Assembly (NCBI RefSeq): GCF_016907235.1
Contig: NZ_JAFBBO010000001.1
Coordinates: 1,116,001-1,180,000, forward strand
Origin: Oerskovia jenensis
Lineage (GTDB): Bacteria > Actinomycetota > Actinomycetes > Actinomycetales > Cellulomonadaceae
Direction: 5' to 3'
Length of the DNA: 64,000 nucleotides
The notes under the pieces are model-generated. The model searched no databases. It worked only from the letters and a program-made list of their open reading frames with translations, and was not told the origin of the DNA. Positions 1 through 7,491 of this stretch are shown one piece after another. A program made the translations under genes and the position numbers. Positions within the stretch are counted from its first letter, which is position 1. Each line of letters starts with the position of its first letter.

Positions 1-1270
1 CCTGGCGGCCGATCTTCTTGCCCAGGTACTCGGGCGTGCGCCCGACCATGAGGCCCGAGACGAAGACCGCGACGATCGCGAGCATGAGCATCCCGTACAG
101 GCCCGAGCCCACGCCGCCCGGCGCGATCTCGCCGAGCATCATGGTGAACATCGTGACGCCGCCGCCCGGCGCGGTCAGGGAGTCGTGCATCGCGTTGACG
201 GCGCCGGTCGAGGTGCCCGTGGTGGACGCGGCGAACAGGGCGCTCGCGGCGAGGCCGAAGCGGGTCTCCTTGCCCTCCATGGCGCCGCCCGCGGCGAGGG
301 GCGCGGCCCCGGGTCCTGCCATCTCGGCCCAGGTGATGAGCGCGACGGAGACGAACCAGAGCGCGCCCATGGCCCCGAGGATCGCCCAGCCCTGGCGCTT
401 GTCGCCGACCATGAGGCCGAACGTGCGGGGCAGGGTGAAGGGGATGACGAGGATGAGGAAGATCTCGAACAGGTTGGAGAACGGGCTGGGGTTCTCGAGG
501 GGGTGCGCCGAGTTGGCGTTGAAGAACCCGCCGCCGTTGGTGCCGAGCTCCTTGATGACCTCCTGCGACGCGACCGGGCCGCCGAGCACGTGCTGCGTGC
601 CTCCCGCGACGGTGTCGATCGCGGTGTGTGCGTCGAAGTTCTGGATGACGCCCGTGGCGAGCAGCACGAGCGCCCCGACGAACGCCAGGGGCAGCAGGAT
701 GCGCACGCACGTGCGGGTCAGGTCGGACCAGAAGTTGCCGACGCGTCCGTCGGTGCCCGAGCGCATGAAGCCGCGGATCAGTGCGACCGCGACGGAGATG
801 CCGACGGCCGCGGACACGAAGTTCTGCACCGCGAGCCCGCTCATCTGCAGCAGGTGCCCCGCGGCGGCCTCGCCCGAGTACCACTGCCAGTTGGTGTTGG
901 CCACGAACGAGACGGCGGTGTTCCAGGCTCCGGCCGGGTCGAACGCCGAGAACCCGAGGTTCATGGGCAGGTGCTGCTGGAGCCGGGCGAGCCCGTAGAG
1001 GAGCAGGAGCGAGGCCATCGAGAAGCCGAGGAGCGAGAGCAGGTAGGTGCTCCACTTCTGCTCGGCGTCGGGGTCGACGCGCATGATCCGATAGCCGGCC
1101 TTCTCGACGCGCAGGTGGCGCGGCGAGGTGAAGACGCGCGCCATGTAGGCGCCGAGCGGTGCGTGCACCGCGGCGAGCGCGAGGAGCAGCAGGACGAGCT
1201 GCCCGACGGCGAGCCACACGCTGGGAGCGGCGAGGCCCGCTCCGGTCTGGGTCAGCACGGTCGCGCTCAC
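1..1270 (-). CDS. kdpA: KdpA, potassium-binding and translocating subunit of K+-transporting ATPase (partial, C-terminus off window)
   Basis: KdpA forms the K+ channel-like subunit of the high-affinity KdpFABC P-type ATPase in the cytoplasmic membrane. Reading the minus strand from a GTG at 1270 gives about 423 residues of the roughly 555 usual for the family; the rest lies beyond base 1. Hydrophobic segments alternate with selectivity-filter-like loops, including [15 protein letters not shown] and [14 protein letters not shown], which are hallmarks of the superfamily of K+ transporters repeats. The GTG overlaps the kdpF stop codon (GTGA), so the two are translationally coupled. kdpB, kdpC and kdpDE would be expected next, outside the window. 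The family assignment is secure. Confidence 0.97.
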   Translation of the reverse strand, partial: MSATVLTQTGAGLAAPSVWLAVGQLVLLLLALAAVHAPLGAYMARVFTSPRHLRVEKAGYRIMRVDPDAEQKWSTYLLSLLGFSMASLLLLYGLARLQQHLPMNLGFSAFDPAGAWNTAVSFVANTNWQWYSGEAAAGHLLQMSGLAVQNFVSAAVGISVAVALIRGFMRSGTDGRVGNFWSDLTRTCVRILLPLAFVGALVLLATGVIQNFDAHTAIDTVAGGTQHVLGGPVASQEVIKELGTNGGGFFNANSAHPLENPSPFSNLFEIFLILVIPFTLPRTFGLMVGDKRQGWAILGAMGALWFVSVALITWAEMAGPGAAPLAAGGAMEGKETRFGLAASALFAASTTGTSTGAVNAMHDSLTAPGGGVTMFTMMLGEIAPGGVGSGLYGMLMLAIVAVFVSGLMVGRTPEYLGKKIGRQ

Positions 1271-1359
1271 CGGACCTTGTCGCTGCGGAGCAGGGCGACG
1301 AACAGGTAGCCGAGGAGCACCACGACGGTGCCGAGCCCGACCCAGTCGAGGACCGTCAT
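1267..1359 (-). CDS. kdpF: KdpF, small stabilising subunit of the Kdp ATPase
   Basis: This 30-residue protein is a single transmembrane helix ([19 protein letters not shown]) followed by the short basic tail RSDKVR, the typical KdpF architecture. In known systems KdpF stabilises the KdpABC complex in the membrane. Its ATG overlaps the stop of the preceding 32-codon ORF (ATGA) and its stop overlaps the kdpA start, so three genes are chained by four-base overlaps. It is shorter than most gene callers accept, but position, length and composition make it convincing. Confidence 0.92.
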   Translation of the reverse strand: MTVLDWVGLGTVVVLLGYLFVALLRSDKVR

Positions 1360-1454
1360 GACGAGGACCCCCCGGAGGAGCCGTGGCGGCGTGCCACGAG
1401 GCCGACGGCGGTGAAGAACACCACGGTCAGCAGGATGTAGGCCAGGTCGGCCAT
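1356..1454 (-). CDS. 32-aa single-helix membrane peptide leading the kdp operon
   Basis: An ATG at 1454 opens a 32-codon ORF: a hydrophobic stretch (about residues 4-20, [17 protein letters not shown]) followed by ARRHG and a Ser/Gly-rich tail. Its stop overlaps the kdpF start by four bases, implying coupled translation and expression from the same promoter. Small single-helix ORFs are known in front of kdpF in other bacteria, usually unannotated, and no function is established that I can cite. It could be an extra Kdp accessory subunit or simply a coupling peptide. The overlap chain is the main evidence that it is translated. Confidence 0.7.
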   Translation of the reverse strand: MADLAYILLTVVFFTAVGLVARRHGSSGGSSS

Positions 1455-1600
1455 CTGAGCTCTGCCTTCGAACGTCGTGCGGCGGGCGTCTGCGGGGATC
1501 GCGAGCGGTGCTCGTGGTCGACGCGGTGACGCGGTGCCGGTGCGCAGCTCCTGCGCACACCCCCAGGTCTATTGCGTCGTGGGTGGTGCGGGCCGCGGCG

Positions 1601-1650
1601 TTGACGGGTTCTTGACGGGGGCCGGTCGCGTGTTGACGCAACCCTGACGG
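1601..1650. promoter_or_regulatory. Helically phased TGACGG direct repeats upstream of kdp
   Basis: On the plus strand TGACG(G/C) recurs at 1602, 1613, 1634 and 1645, with spacings of 11, 21 and 11 bases, or one, two and one helical turns. The block lies 150-200 bases upstream of the first kdp ORF. OmpR/PhoB-type response regulators bind direct repeats spaced by about 11 bp, and KdpE belongs to that family, so this is a candidate KdpE site. The assignment is an inference. Confidence 0.5.
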
Positions 1651-1668
1651 CAGGGGGTGAGCGGCGGG

Positions 1669-2037
1669 TCAGTCGGCGTCGAGGCGCTCGCGCAGCTCCT
1701 CGGCCAGGTGCAGGTCGTCGTCGAGGGCCGCGAGGGCGTCCGCGAGCAGGGGCAGCGACTCGGCGCCCGCGAGGAACCGGGCGGCTGCGGCGTCGTCGTG
1801 CAGCTGGAGCGCGAGGTCCGCCCGCAGGACGAGGGCCCGGAAGCGCAGGCGTTCGGACACGGTCCGGGTCCGGACTCCCTCGGCGTCGAAGGCCCGGTCG
1901 AGGATGCGGGCCGCGCCCGTGGGGTCGCCCGCTCCGCGCAGGATGCGCGCGTGCTCGACGGCGCGGGCGATGTCGGACGGGGCGTCGACGGTGCGTCGCG
2001 GGAGGCGCCCCAGCGGCACCTCACCACGCTGCGCCAC
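1669..2037 (-). CDS. Hypothetical helical protein
   Basis: The GTG at 2037 is preceded by a strong AAGGAGG ribosome binding site five bases upstream, which fixes the start; the product is 122 residues. It is Ala/Leu/Arg-rich, without membrane segments or signal peptide, and predicted-looking helices (SDIARAVEHARILRGAGDPTG, then LRADLALQLHDDAAAARFLAG) suggest one or two TPR-like helical hairpins. I do not recognise a named family. It lies upstream of kdp on the same strand but is separated by more than 200 bases that contain the phased repeats, so it is probably a separate transcription unit. Confidence 0.75.
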   Translation of the reverse strand: MAQRGEVPLGRLPRRTVDAPSDIARAVEHARILRGAGDPTGAARILDRAFDAEGVRTRTVSERLRFRALVLRADLALQLHDDAAAARFLAGAESLPLLADALAALDDDLHLAEELRERLDAD

Positions 2038-2227
2038 GTGAGCCTCCTTGCGCCCGTCGGTCCACGTGAGCCACGTGCTCCGCCGACAGGCTGTGTCCGA
2101 TCTGTCCGTCCTCGTCCACCCTAGCCGCGACCCCCGGGGAGCGCTCGGGATACCGCCCGGCGTGCCGCCGAGATCCACCCGCCCGCCGGAGGTCGGACGA
2201 CGGCCGGTCGCGAACCGTCCCGAGACG

Positions 2228-2270
2228 CGGCGAACGGGGGCCCGGAACGTTCCCGGACCCCCGTTCGCCG
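2228..2270 (-). terminator. Hairpin downstream of eda-kdgK
   Basis: A perfect 13-bp inverted repeat (cggcgaacggggg at 2228-2240 and its complement at 2258-2270) encloses a further self-complementary core. It sits 17 bases beyond the kdgK stop. There is no clear T-tract, so it may terminate weakly or just stabilise the mRNA 3' end. Confidence 0.55.
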
Positions 2271-2286
2271 CCTCTCGACGAGCACC

Positions 2287-3402
2287 TCAGCGCTGGACGC
2301 GCGCGCTCCCGCCCGCGGCGAGCTTGCGGACCTCGGCGAGCGACGCCGTCGACGTGTCGCCGGGCGTGGTCATCGCGAGGGCGCCGTGCGCGGCGCCGTA
2401 CTCGACGGCCTCCTGGATCGAGCCGAGCTCCATGAGGCCGTACGCGAGGCCCGAGGCGAACGAGTCGCCGCCGCCCACGCGGTCGAGGATCTCGAGGTCC
2501 GCGCGGTGCGTGGCCTCGGCGAACCCCTGGACGCGGGACCACGCGATGGCGCCCCAGTCGTTGCGGGTCGCGGAGTGCACGGCGCGCAGCGTGGTGCCGA
2601 TGACCTGGAAGTTCGGGTACGCGGCCGCGGCGGTCTCGATCATGGCGCGGAACGCCGCGGTGTCGAGGTCGGTCAAGTTCTCGTCGACGCCCTCGATCTC
2701 GAACCCGAGGCTCGCGGTGAAGTCCTCCTCGTTGCCGATCATGACGTCGACGTACTGCGCGAGGTGACGGTTGACCTCCTGCGCGCGCGCCGGGCCGCCG
2801 ATGCCCTGCCACAGCGACGGCCGGTAGTTGAGGTCGTAGGACACGATCGTGCCGTGCTTGCGCGCGGCCTTCATCGCGGCCTCCGCGACGTCCGCGGACG
2901 ACTCCGACAGGGCCGCGAAGATCCCGCCCGTGTGCAACCAGCGCACGCCGCGACCGAACAGCTCGTCCCAGTCGACGTCGTCCGGCCGCATCTGCGCGAT
3001 CGCGGTGTTGCCGCGGTCGCTCACGCCCACCGCGCCCCGTACGCCGTAGCCGCGCTCGGTGAAGTTGAGACCGTTGCGGACCGTGCGGCCGATGCCGTCG
3101 TACGGCACCCACTGCACGTAGCTCGTGTCGAGGCCGCCCGTGAGCATGAGGTCCTCGACCAGCCGGCCGACCTCGTTGTCCGCGAGCGCCGTGACGATCG
3201 CTCCGCGCAGGCCGAAGCAGCGGCGCAGGCCGCGTGCGACGTTGTACTCGCCGCCGCCCTCCCAGGCGTCGAACGAGCGCGTGGTCTTGATGCGTCGCTC
3301 GCCCGGGTCGAGGCGGAGCATGACCTCGCCGAGGGAGACGACGTCGTAGGTGCAGGCCGCGGCCGGCCGGAGGTCCAGGGGTGCCTGGGTGCTGTCGGTC
3401 AT
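2287..3402 (-). CDS. kdgK: PfkB-family sugar kinase, probably 2-dehydro-3-deoxygluconokinase
   Basis: The 371-residue protein has the ribokinase/PfkB fold signature at both ends: an N-terminal VVSLGEVMLRLDP strand-turn and GGGEYNVARGL (about residues 50-60), and the C-terminal DRVGGGDSFASG motif with catalytic Asp313. KDG kinases phosphorylate 2-keto-3-deoxygluconate to KDPG. The assignment to KDG rather than fructose or ribose rests on the partner gene: eda lies 6 bases upstream in the same direction, and the pair is divergent from an IclR regulator. Together they would convert hexuronate- or pectin-derived KDG into pyruvate and glyceraldehyde-3-phosphate. The N-terminus is about 20 residues longer than usual. 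Confidence 0.88.
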   Translation of the reverse strand: MTDSTQAPLDLRPAAACTYDVVSLGEVMLRLDPGERRIKTTRSFDAWEGGGEYNVARGLRRCFGLRGAIVTALADNEVGRLVEDLMLTGGLDTSYVQWVPYDGIGRTVRNGLNFTERGYGVRGAVGVSDRGNTAIAQMRPDDVDWDELFGRGVRWLHTGGIFAALSESSADVAEAAMKAARKHGTIVSYDLNYRPSLWQGIGGPARAQEVNRHLAQYVDVMIGNEEDFTASLGFEIEGVDENLTDLDTAAFRAMIETAAAAYPNFQVIGTTLRAVHSATRNDWGAIAWSRVQGFAEATHRADLEILDRVGGGDSFASGLAYGLMELGSIQEAVEYGAAHGALAMTTPGDTSTASLAEVRKLAAGGSARVQR

Positions 3403-3408
3403 GTCAGC

Positions 3409-4101
3409 TCACTTCCCTGCGGCAGCGGAGGCGGCGGCGGGCACTGCGGTCCCGGTGGACGCCGCGAGCTCGACGGCCTGCGCGGAGCGGCGCGTGATCT
3501 CCGCGAAGTCACCGGCCTCGACGAGAGCCTTGTCGACCATCCACGAGCCGCCCACCGCGAGGACGGAGGGCACCGAGAGGTACTCGGTCGCGTTGCCGGC
3601 GCTCACGCCGCCCGTGGGGACGAAGCGCAGGCCGGGGAACGGCGCCGACAGGGCCGTGATCGCCGGCACTCCCCCGTTGATCCCGGCGGGGAAGAACTTC
3701 ACGACGTCGAGACCCAGGGCGAGGGCGGCCATGATGTCCGACGGCGTCGCGACCCCCGGGAAGATCGGCAGGCCGTGGTGCTGGGCGCGGCGCACGACGT
3801 CGGCGCTCAGTCCGGGCGAGACGACGAAGCGGGCGCCGGCGTCGACGGCCTGGTCGACCTGGGCGGCGTTGATCACGGTCCCTGCCCCGGTCACGAGCTC
3901 GGGGAGCTCGCGCGTGACGGCCGCGATGGCGGCGCGAGCGCCTGGGGTGCGGAAGGTGATCTCGGCGAGGGGCAGTCCGCCGTCCAGGAGGGCGGCACCG
4001 AGGGCGAGCGCCTGGGCCTCGTCCTCCACGACGACCACGGGGACGACCCGGACCCTGGCGAAGAGCTCGTGCAGGTCGGTCGGGGGCGCAGCGGGTGACA
4101 T
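3409..4101 (-). CDS. eda: KDPG/KHG aldolase
   Basis: This 230-residue class I aldolase cleaves 2-keto-3-deoxy-6-phosphogluconate to pyruvate and glyceraldehyde-3-phosphate. The expected TIM-barrel residues are visible: the catalytic Glu47 in LAEITFRT, the Schiff-base Lys135 in VVKFFPA, and the phosphate-binding PTGGV. The ATG at 4101 is chosen because longer readings run through the palindromic operator region. It is the first gene of an eda-kdgK operon. About 15 extra Ala-rich residues follow the barrel at the C-terminus. The family is secure; the physiological substrate source (uronates or gluconate) is inferred. Confidence 0.93.
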   Translation of the reverse strand: MSPAAPPTDLHELFARVRVVPVVVVEDEAQALALGAALLDGGLPLAEITFRTPGARAAIAAVTRELPELVTGAGTVINAAQVDQAVDAGARFVVSPGLSADVVRRAQHHGLPIFPGVATPSDIMAALALGLDVVKFFPAGINGGVPAITALSAPFPGLRFVPTGGVSAGNATEYLSVPSVLAVGGSWMVDKALVEAGDFAEITRRSAQAVELAASTGTAVPAAASAAAGK

Positions 4102-4112
4102 GAGGCCTCGCG

Positions 4113-4148
4113 TTTCGTTATAGTGAACGGATGTTCTGGATTGCGAAA
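4113..4148. promoter_or_regulatory. Palindromic operator between eda and the IclR gene
   Basis: Two nested inverted repeats share one centre at 4130.5: outer TTTCG (4113-4117) with CGAAA (4144-4148), and inner GAAC (4125-4128) with GTTC (4133-4136). The site lies in the 73-base divergent promoter region, just upstream of the eda start. A coaxial, AT-containing palindrome beside an IclR gene is what an IclR dimer or tetramer operator would look like. Confidence 0.65.
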
Positions 4149-4174
4149 TCACTCTACGCGAACGGCCCCAGCCC

Positions 4175-4999
4175 GTGGTAGTCCTGCCCGGCACCGAGAC
4201 GGACGCCCCCGGGGTCGGCCCTGCCCCGAGCCCGCTCGGCTCGGTCGACAAGGCGCTGCTCGCGCTCGAGCACCTCGCCGCCGCGGGCCCGCGCGGCGTT
4301 CCGCTGGGGACCCTCGCGGCCGACCTCGGACTGAACAAGACCTCGCTGCACCGCACGCTCGCCGCGCTGCGCTTCCGCGGCTACGCCGAGCAGGACCCGG
4401 CGACCGGCAGCTACCGCCTCGGGCCTGCCGCGACCGCGCTCGGGAACGTCTTCCTCGGCGAGGAGCACCTGCCCGCCCTGCTGACCCCCGCTCTCACCGC
4501 GGTGTGCGAGGCGACGGGCGAGCTCACCCACCTGGGCGTGCTGTCCGGGCCGGAGATCGTCTACCTCGACAAGGTCGAGCCCGCGCGAGCCGTCCGCGTG
4601 TGGTCCGCGATCGGACGCCGCCGCCCGGCCGCCACCACGGCCCTCGGGCGGGCCCTGCTCGCACACCGCGCGACCGACCGCTCCGCGATGGGCTGGTACA
4701 CGGCCGCGGCGAGCGACACCAGCCCCGGGGCGCAGGACTCGCTGTGGGAGACCCTGCGCACGACGCGCGCCCGCGGGTACGCGACCGAGACCGAGGAGAA
4801 CGAACCGGGCATCAGCTGCTTGGCCGTCCCGCTGCTGCGCGCAGGCCAGGCCGTGGCGGCGCTCTCGGTGACCGCCCCGGCGGACCGCATGGACGAGACC
4901 CGGCACGTCGAGCTCGCCCGGACGATCGACACCGTCGCCCGCCCGCTGCTCCCCGCGTCGCTGACCCTGCCCGCCGAGATCGCGTCCCCGGGCCGCTGA
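4175..4999 (+). CDS. IclR-family transcriptional regulator of the eda-kdgK operon
   Basis: The 274-residue protein has an N-terminal winged helix-turn-helix (about residues 22-75, SVDKALLALEHLAAAG through LGLNKTSLHRTLAALRFRGYAE) and a C-terminal IclR effector domain with the typical GRALLAH and GYATETEENEPGISCLAVPL segments. IclR proteins bind small organic acids or sugar acids. It is divergent from eda-kdgK, with the palindrome at 4113-4148 between them, so it most likely represses that operon until a KDG-type ligand appears. The GTG at 4175 is used; the ribosome binding site is weak, and a start slightly downstream is possible because the first 20 residues are low-complexity. Confidence 0.9.
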   Translation: MVVLPGTETDAPGVGPAPSPLGSVDKALLALEHLAAAGPRGVPLGTLAADLGLNKTSLHRTLAALRFRGYAEQDPATGSYRLGPAATALGNVFLGEEHLPALLTPALTAVCEATGELTHLGVLSGPEIVYLDKVEPARAVRVWSAIGRRRPAATTALGRALLAHRATDRSAMGWYTAAASDTSPGAQDSLWETLRTTRARGYATETEENEPGISCLAVPLLRAGQAVAALSVTAPADRMDETRHVELARTIDTVARPLLPASLTLPAEIASPGR

Positions 5000-5226
5000 C
5001 CCGTGAGAGCGCGCCCGACGCGCACGCCGTCCGCACCAGGCGCCGGTCTCGCCGCGGGGCCGCAGACCGGGCCGAGCCCGGGCGCGAGGGGTGAGCGCCG
5101 CCGTCGGGCACGGGCCCGCGACGCGCTCCCCCGTTCGCTGCACAGCCACCTGCGGTGTGAGAGAGTTCAGAACACACGCGATCTGCCCACCCCGAGCGGG
5201 CACGACGAACGAGGAGCACCGCGGCG

Positions 5227-5622
5227 ATGACCGTACTTGTGGCCTACAACGACTCGCCACAGGGTGAGGCGGCACTGCGAGCCGGAGCCGCCGAGGCGCT
5301 CCGCCGAGCACTTCCCCTCGCCGTCTTCGTGCTCACCCCGCTCGAAGGCCCGCCGCAGGACGACCCGCCCCTCCCGCCGGACCTCGCGCACCTGCTCGAC
5401 GCCCTGCCCGCAGGCACCCCGGTCGCGACCGTGACCTACCGCGAGGCTCGGGTCGACCCGCCCGTCGCGATCCTCGACGAGGCCGAGCGCCTCGCCGCGA
5501 GCCTCGTCGTGATCGGCTCGCGCAAACGCTCCCCCGTCGGCAAGTTCCTGCTCGGCAGCACCACCCAGCGCGTCCTGCTCGATGCACACGCTCCTGTGCT
5601 CGTCATCAAGGCCAAGCACTAG
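5227..5622 (+). CDS. Universal stress protein (UspA family)
   Basis: The 131-residue single-domain protein begins with MTVLVAYNDSPQGEAALR and carries the nucleotide-binding signature G97-SRKRSPV-G105-KFLL-G110-S111 of ATP-binding Usp proteins, followed by the conserved HAPVLVIKAKH ending. Usp proteins are cytoplasmic ATP-binding regulators of stress survival, and their exact targets are usually unknown. A GAGGAGC ribosome binding site precedes the ATG. The next gene, a membrane protein, starts 24 bases after its stop with its own strong ribosome binding site, so the two probably form an operon. Confidence 0.93.
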   Translation: MTVLVAYNDSPQGEAALRAGAAEALRRALPLAVFVLTPLEGPPQDDPPLPPDLAHLLDALPAGTPVATVTYREARVDPPVAILDEAERLAASLVVIGSRKRSPVGKFLLGSTTQRVLLDAHAPVLVIKAKH

Positions 5623-5646
5623 CCCACCTCACGCCAGGAGGTCCTC

Positions 5647-6246
5647 ATGGACCCGGTCGTCGCTGGTCTCGTCATCGTCGCCGTCGGGTTGCTCCTGTGC
5701 TTCCTGGGCGTCGGCTCGGTCCACCTCGCGGTCATCGCGTCCGGTTTCGGTCTCGGCTGGATGCTGGGCGACCTGTTCGGCGCGAGCCAGTCGACCGCGC
5801 TGCTGGTCGGCGTCCTGGGGGCGCTCGTCGCGTGGATCGCCGTGGCGTTCGTGTTCAAGCTCGCGGCGTTCTTCATCGGGATCGTGACCGGTGCGGTCAT
5901 CGGGGCCAAGCTCTACGGCACGGTCTCGGGCGACTCGGGGAACTGGGTCCTCGCGGCGATCATCGTCATCGCGGTCGCGGCGGCCTGCGGCTTCCTCGCG
6001 GACAGGTACCGGCGCCGGGCCCTGCTGTGGCTCACGACGATCGGCGGTGCGGGCATCGTGCTCGGCGGGCTCGCGCGCGTGGCCCCCGACCCCCTGGGTT
6101 TCCTGCGCGACCCGTCGCCGGGCTGGGAGCAGGTCGTGTCGTTCCTCGCGTGGGCCGCGCTGGCCCTCGCCGGCTGGCTCGTCCAGCGACGGCTGTTCGC
6201 CAAGCGCCTGGGCATCGAGCGCGACGAGCAGCCCTCGACGCGCTGA
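5647..6246 (+). CDS. Multi-spanning membrane protein, DUF4203-like
   Basis: The 199-residue protein shows about seven hydrophobic segments with few charges between them, resembling the TMEM198/DUF4203 group of small membrane proteins. No catalytic motif is visible. CAGGAGG precedes the ATG at a good distance. It follows the universal stress gene by 24 bases. Its last codons lie inside the first arm of a 17-bp inverted repeat (6241-6303), which can serve as the terminator. The family call is from the membrane pattern only; function is unknown. Confidence 0.8.
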   Translation: MDPVVAGLVIVAVGLLLCFLGVGSVHLAVIASGFGLGWMLGDLFGASQSTALLVGVLGALVAWIAVAFVFKLAAFFIGIVTGAVIGAKLYGTVSGDSGNWVLAAIIVIAVAAACGFLADRYRRRALLWLTTIGGAGIVLGGLARVAPDPLGFLRDPSPGWEQVVSFLAWAALALAGWLVQRRLFAKRLGIERDEQPSTR

Positions 6247-6303
6247 GTGCGGAGCAGCTGTCGCCCGGACGGACTCGGCACGACGACTGCTCCGCACTCA
6301 GCG
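6241..6303. repeat. Palindromic intergenic repeat, copy 1
   Basis: A perfect 17-bp inverted repeat: cgctgagtgcggagcag at 6241-6257 and its complement at 6287-6303, with a 29-base loop. It sits between two convergent genes and starts inside the stop region of the membrane-protein gene. The CGCTGAGTGCG core recurs at 7413, and a degenerate form at about 8937. It may act as a bidirectional terminator. Confidence 0.8.
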
Positions 6304-6319
6304 GTCGAGGCTGGGCGGC

Positions 6320-7288
6320 CTAGCGCACCGCGACCTCGATGAGGTTCTTCCACGGGTCGTCGAAGCGCAGGGTCGCGCCGTCGTGACGCATCTGGATCCC
6401 GCGCCGGGACAGGCGGTCGGCCAGCGCCGTGACGTCGTCCTCGGAAGGCACCGAGATGGCCACCTGCCCCAGGCCCAGCGTCGAGGCGCGCGGACCGGCC
6501 CCCTGGCTGTTCCACGTGTTCATGGCCATGTGGTGGTGGTACCCGCCCGCCGAGACGAACAGTGCGCTGGGCAGCGAGGCCGTGGCCTCGAAACCCAGGG
6601 TGTCGACGTAGAACGCGCGGGCCGTGGGGATGTCGCCCACCTGGAGGTGCACGTGCCCCACGACCGTGTCGTCGGGTCCGACGACGTCGGTCGAGAGCGC
6701 ACGCTCGAGCGCCGCGTCCGTGAGGTGCTGCTGCATGAACGCGTTGGGGTCGATGTAGAGCGTGTCCATCGCGACCTGGCCGTCCTGCCAGCTCCAGGTC
6801 TCGCGCGGGCGGTCGTGGTAGAGCTCGACGCCGTTGCCCTCGGGGTCGGTGAAGTAGAACGCCTCGGACACCAGGTGGTCGCCGCTGCCGACGAACGTGC
6901 TGGGAGCGGTGCGCGCGACCGACGCGACGGCCGCGGCGAGCGCGGGGGCGTCGTCGAACAGCAGGGCCGTGTGGAACAGGCCGGCCTCGCCGCGGCGGGC
7001 ACGCGGCAGGTCCTTGCCGCGGCGCAGGACGACGAGCGGGGTCGCGCCGCGCCCGAGGACCACGGTCTCGTCGCGCGAGCCGGTCCCGGCGCCGGGGATC
7101 GCCGCGAGCAGGGCGTCCGACGGCGTCAGCACGGCCAGGGAGAGCGCGTCGCGGTAGTAGCGGGTCATCAGGTCGAGGTCGGCGACGTGCAGCGTCACGG
7201 CGTCCATCGAGGTGTCGGCCGAGAGCAGGTCCTTGGTCGCGAGGCCGGTGGCGTCGGAGCCGGGAACCTTCATCGTGCGGTCAGTCAT
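6320..7288 (-). CDS. Two-domain VOC protein, catechol/hydroquinone 2,3-dioxygenase-like (CatE/MhqA type)
   Basis: The 322-residue protein contains two vicinal-oxygen-chelate modules. The first begins TLHVADLDLMTRYYRDALSL and contains FHTALLF and FYFTDPEGNGVELYHDRP. The second contains HVHLQVGDIPTARAFYVDTLGF and the HHHMAMNTW metal-site segment typical of extradiol dioxygenases. Such CatE/MhqA-like proteins are implicated in ring cleavage or detoxification of quinols. GGAGG precedes the ATG at 7288. Upstream lies a palindrome (7334-7351), and a quinone reductase gene follows upstream on the same strand, which supports a quinone or electrophile-stress role. The exact substrate cannot be told. 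Confidence 0.88.
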   Translation of the reverse strand: MTDRTMKVPGSDATGLATKDLLSADTSMDAVTLHVADLDLMTRYYRDALSLAVLTPSDALLAAIPGAGTGSRDETVVLGRGATPLVVLRRGKDLPRARRGEAGLFHTALLFDDAPALAAAVASVARTAPSTFVGSGDHLVSEAFYFTDPEGNGVELYHDRPRETWSWQDGQVAMDTLYIDPNAFMQQHLTDAALERALSTDVVGPDDTVVGHVHLQVGDIPTARAFYVDTLGFEATASLPSALFVSAGGYHHHMAMNTWNSQGAGPRASTLGLGQVAISVPSEDDVTALADRLSRRGIQMRHDGATLRFDDPWKNLIEVAVR

Positions 7289-7333
7289 GGTGTCCTCCGT
7301 CCAGGGTCGGGTCCCGACCTCTGCCGACCAGAA

Positions 7334-7351
7334 TAGTTGATGCTTCAACTA
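7334..7351. promoter_or_regulatory. MarR-type operator palindrome upstream of the VOC gene
   Basis: TAGTTGA (7334-7340) and TCAACTA (7345-7351) form a perfect 7-bp inverted repeat with a 4-base spacer. It lies 46 bases upstream of the VOC start. The arrangement is typical for MarR dimers, and the half-site recurs in the MarR/oxidoreductase intergenic region at 22396-22422. Confidence 0.6.
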
Positions 7352-7412
7352 AAAGGAAGCCCGGGCGGTCCCGGCACCGGTCGGCCGACCGGCCGGCCGA
7401 CCGACCAGCGGA

Positions 7413-7477
7413 CGCTGAGTGCGTGATTCCGCTGCGACACACCGGGCGTGTTTCGCGGCGGAATCACGCACTCAGCG
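7413..7477. repeat. Palindromic intergenic repeat, copy 2
   Basis: A perfect 20-bp inverted repeat: cgctgagtgcgtgattccgc at 7413-7432, complement at 7458-7477. The loop carries TGCGACACACCGGGCGTG. It lies just downstream of the quinone reductase stop and is related to copies 1 and 3. Confidence 0.82.
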
Positions 7478-7491
7478 CCGGGTCGAGCTCG

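Noticed and set aside
18-998. Plus-strand frame at the left edge
   Set aside because: The minus strand codes KdpA with clear filter motifs, so the plus frame is a shadow.
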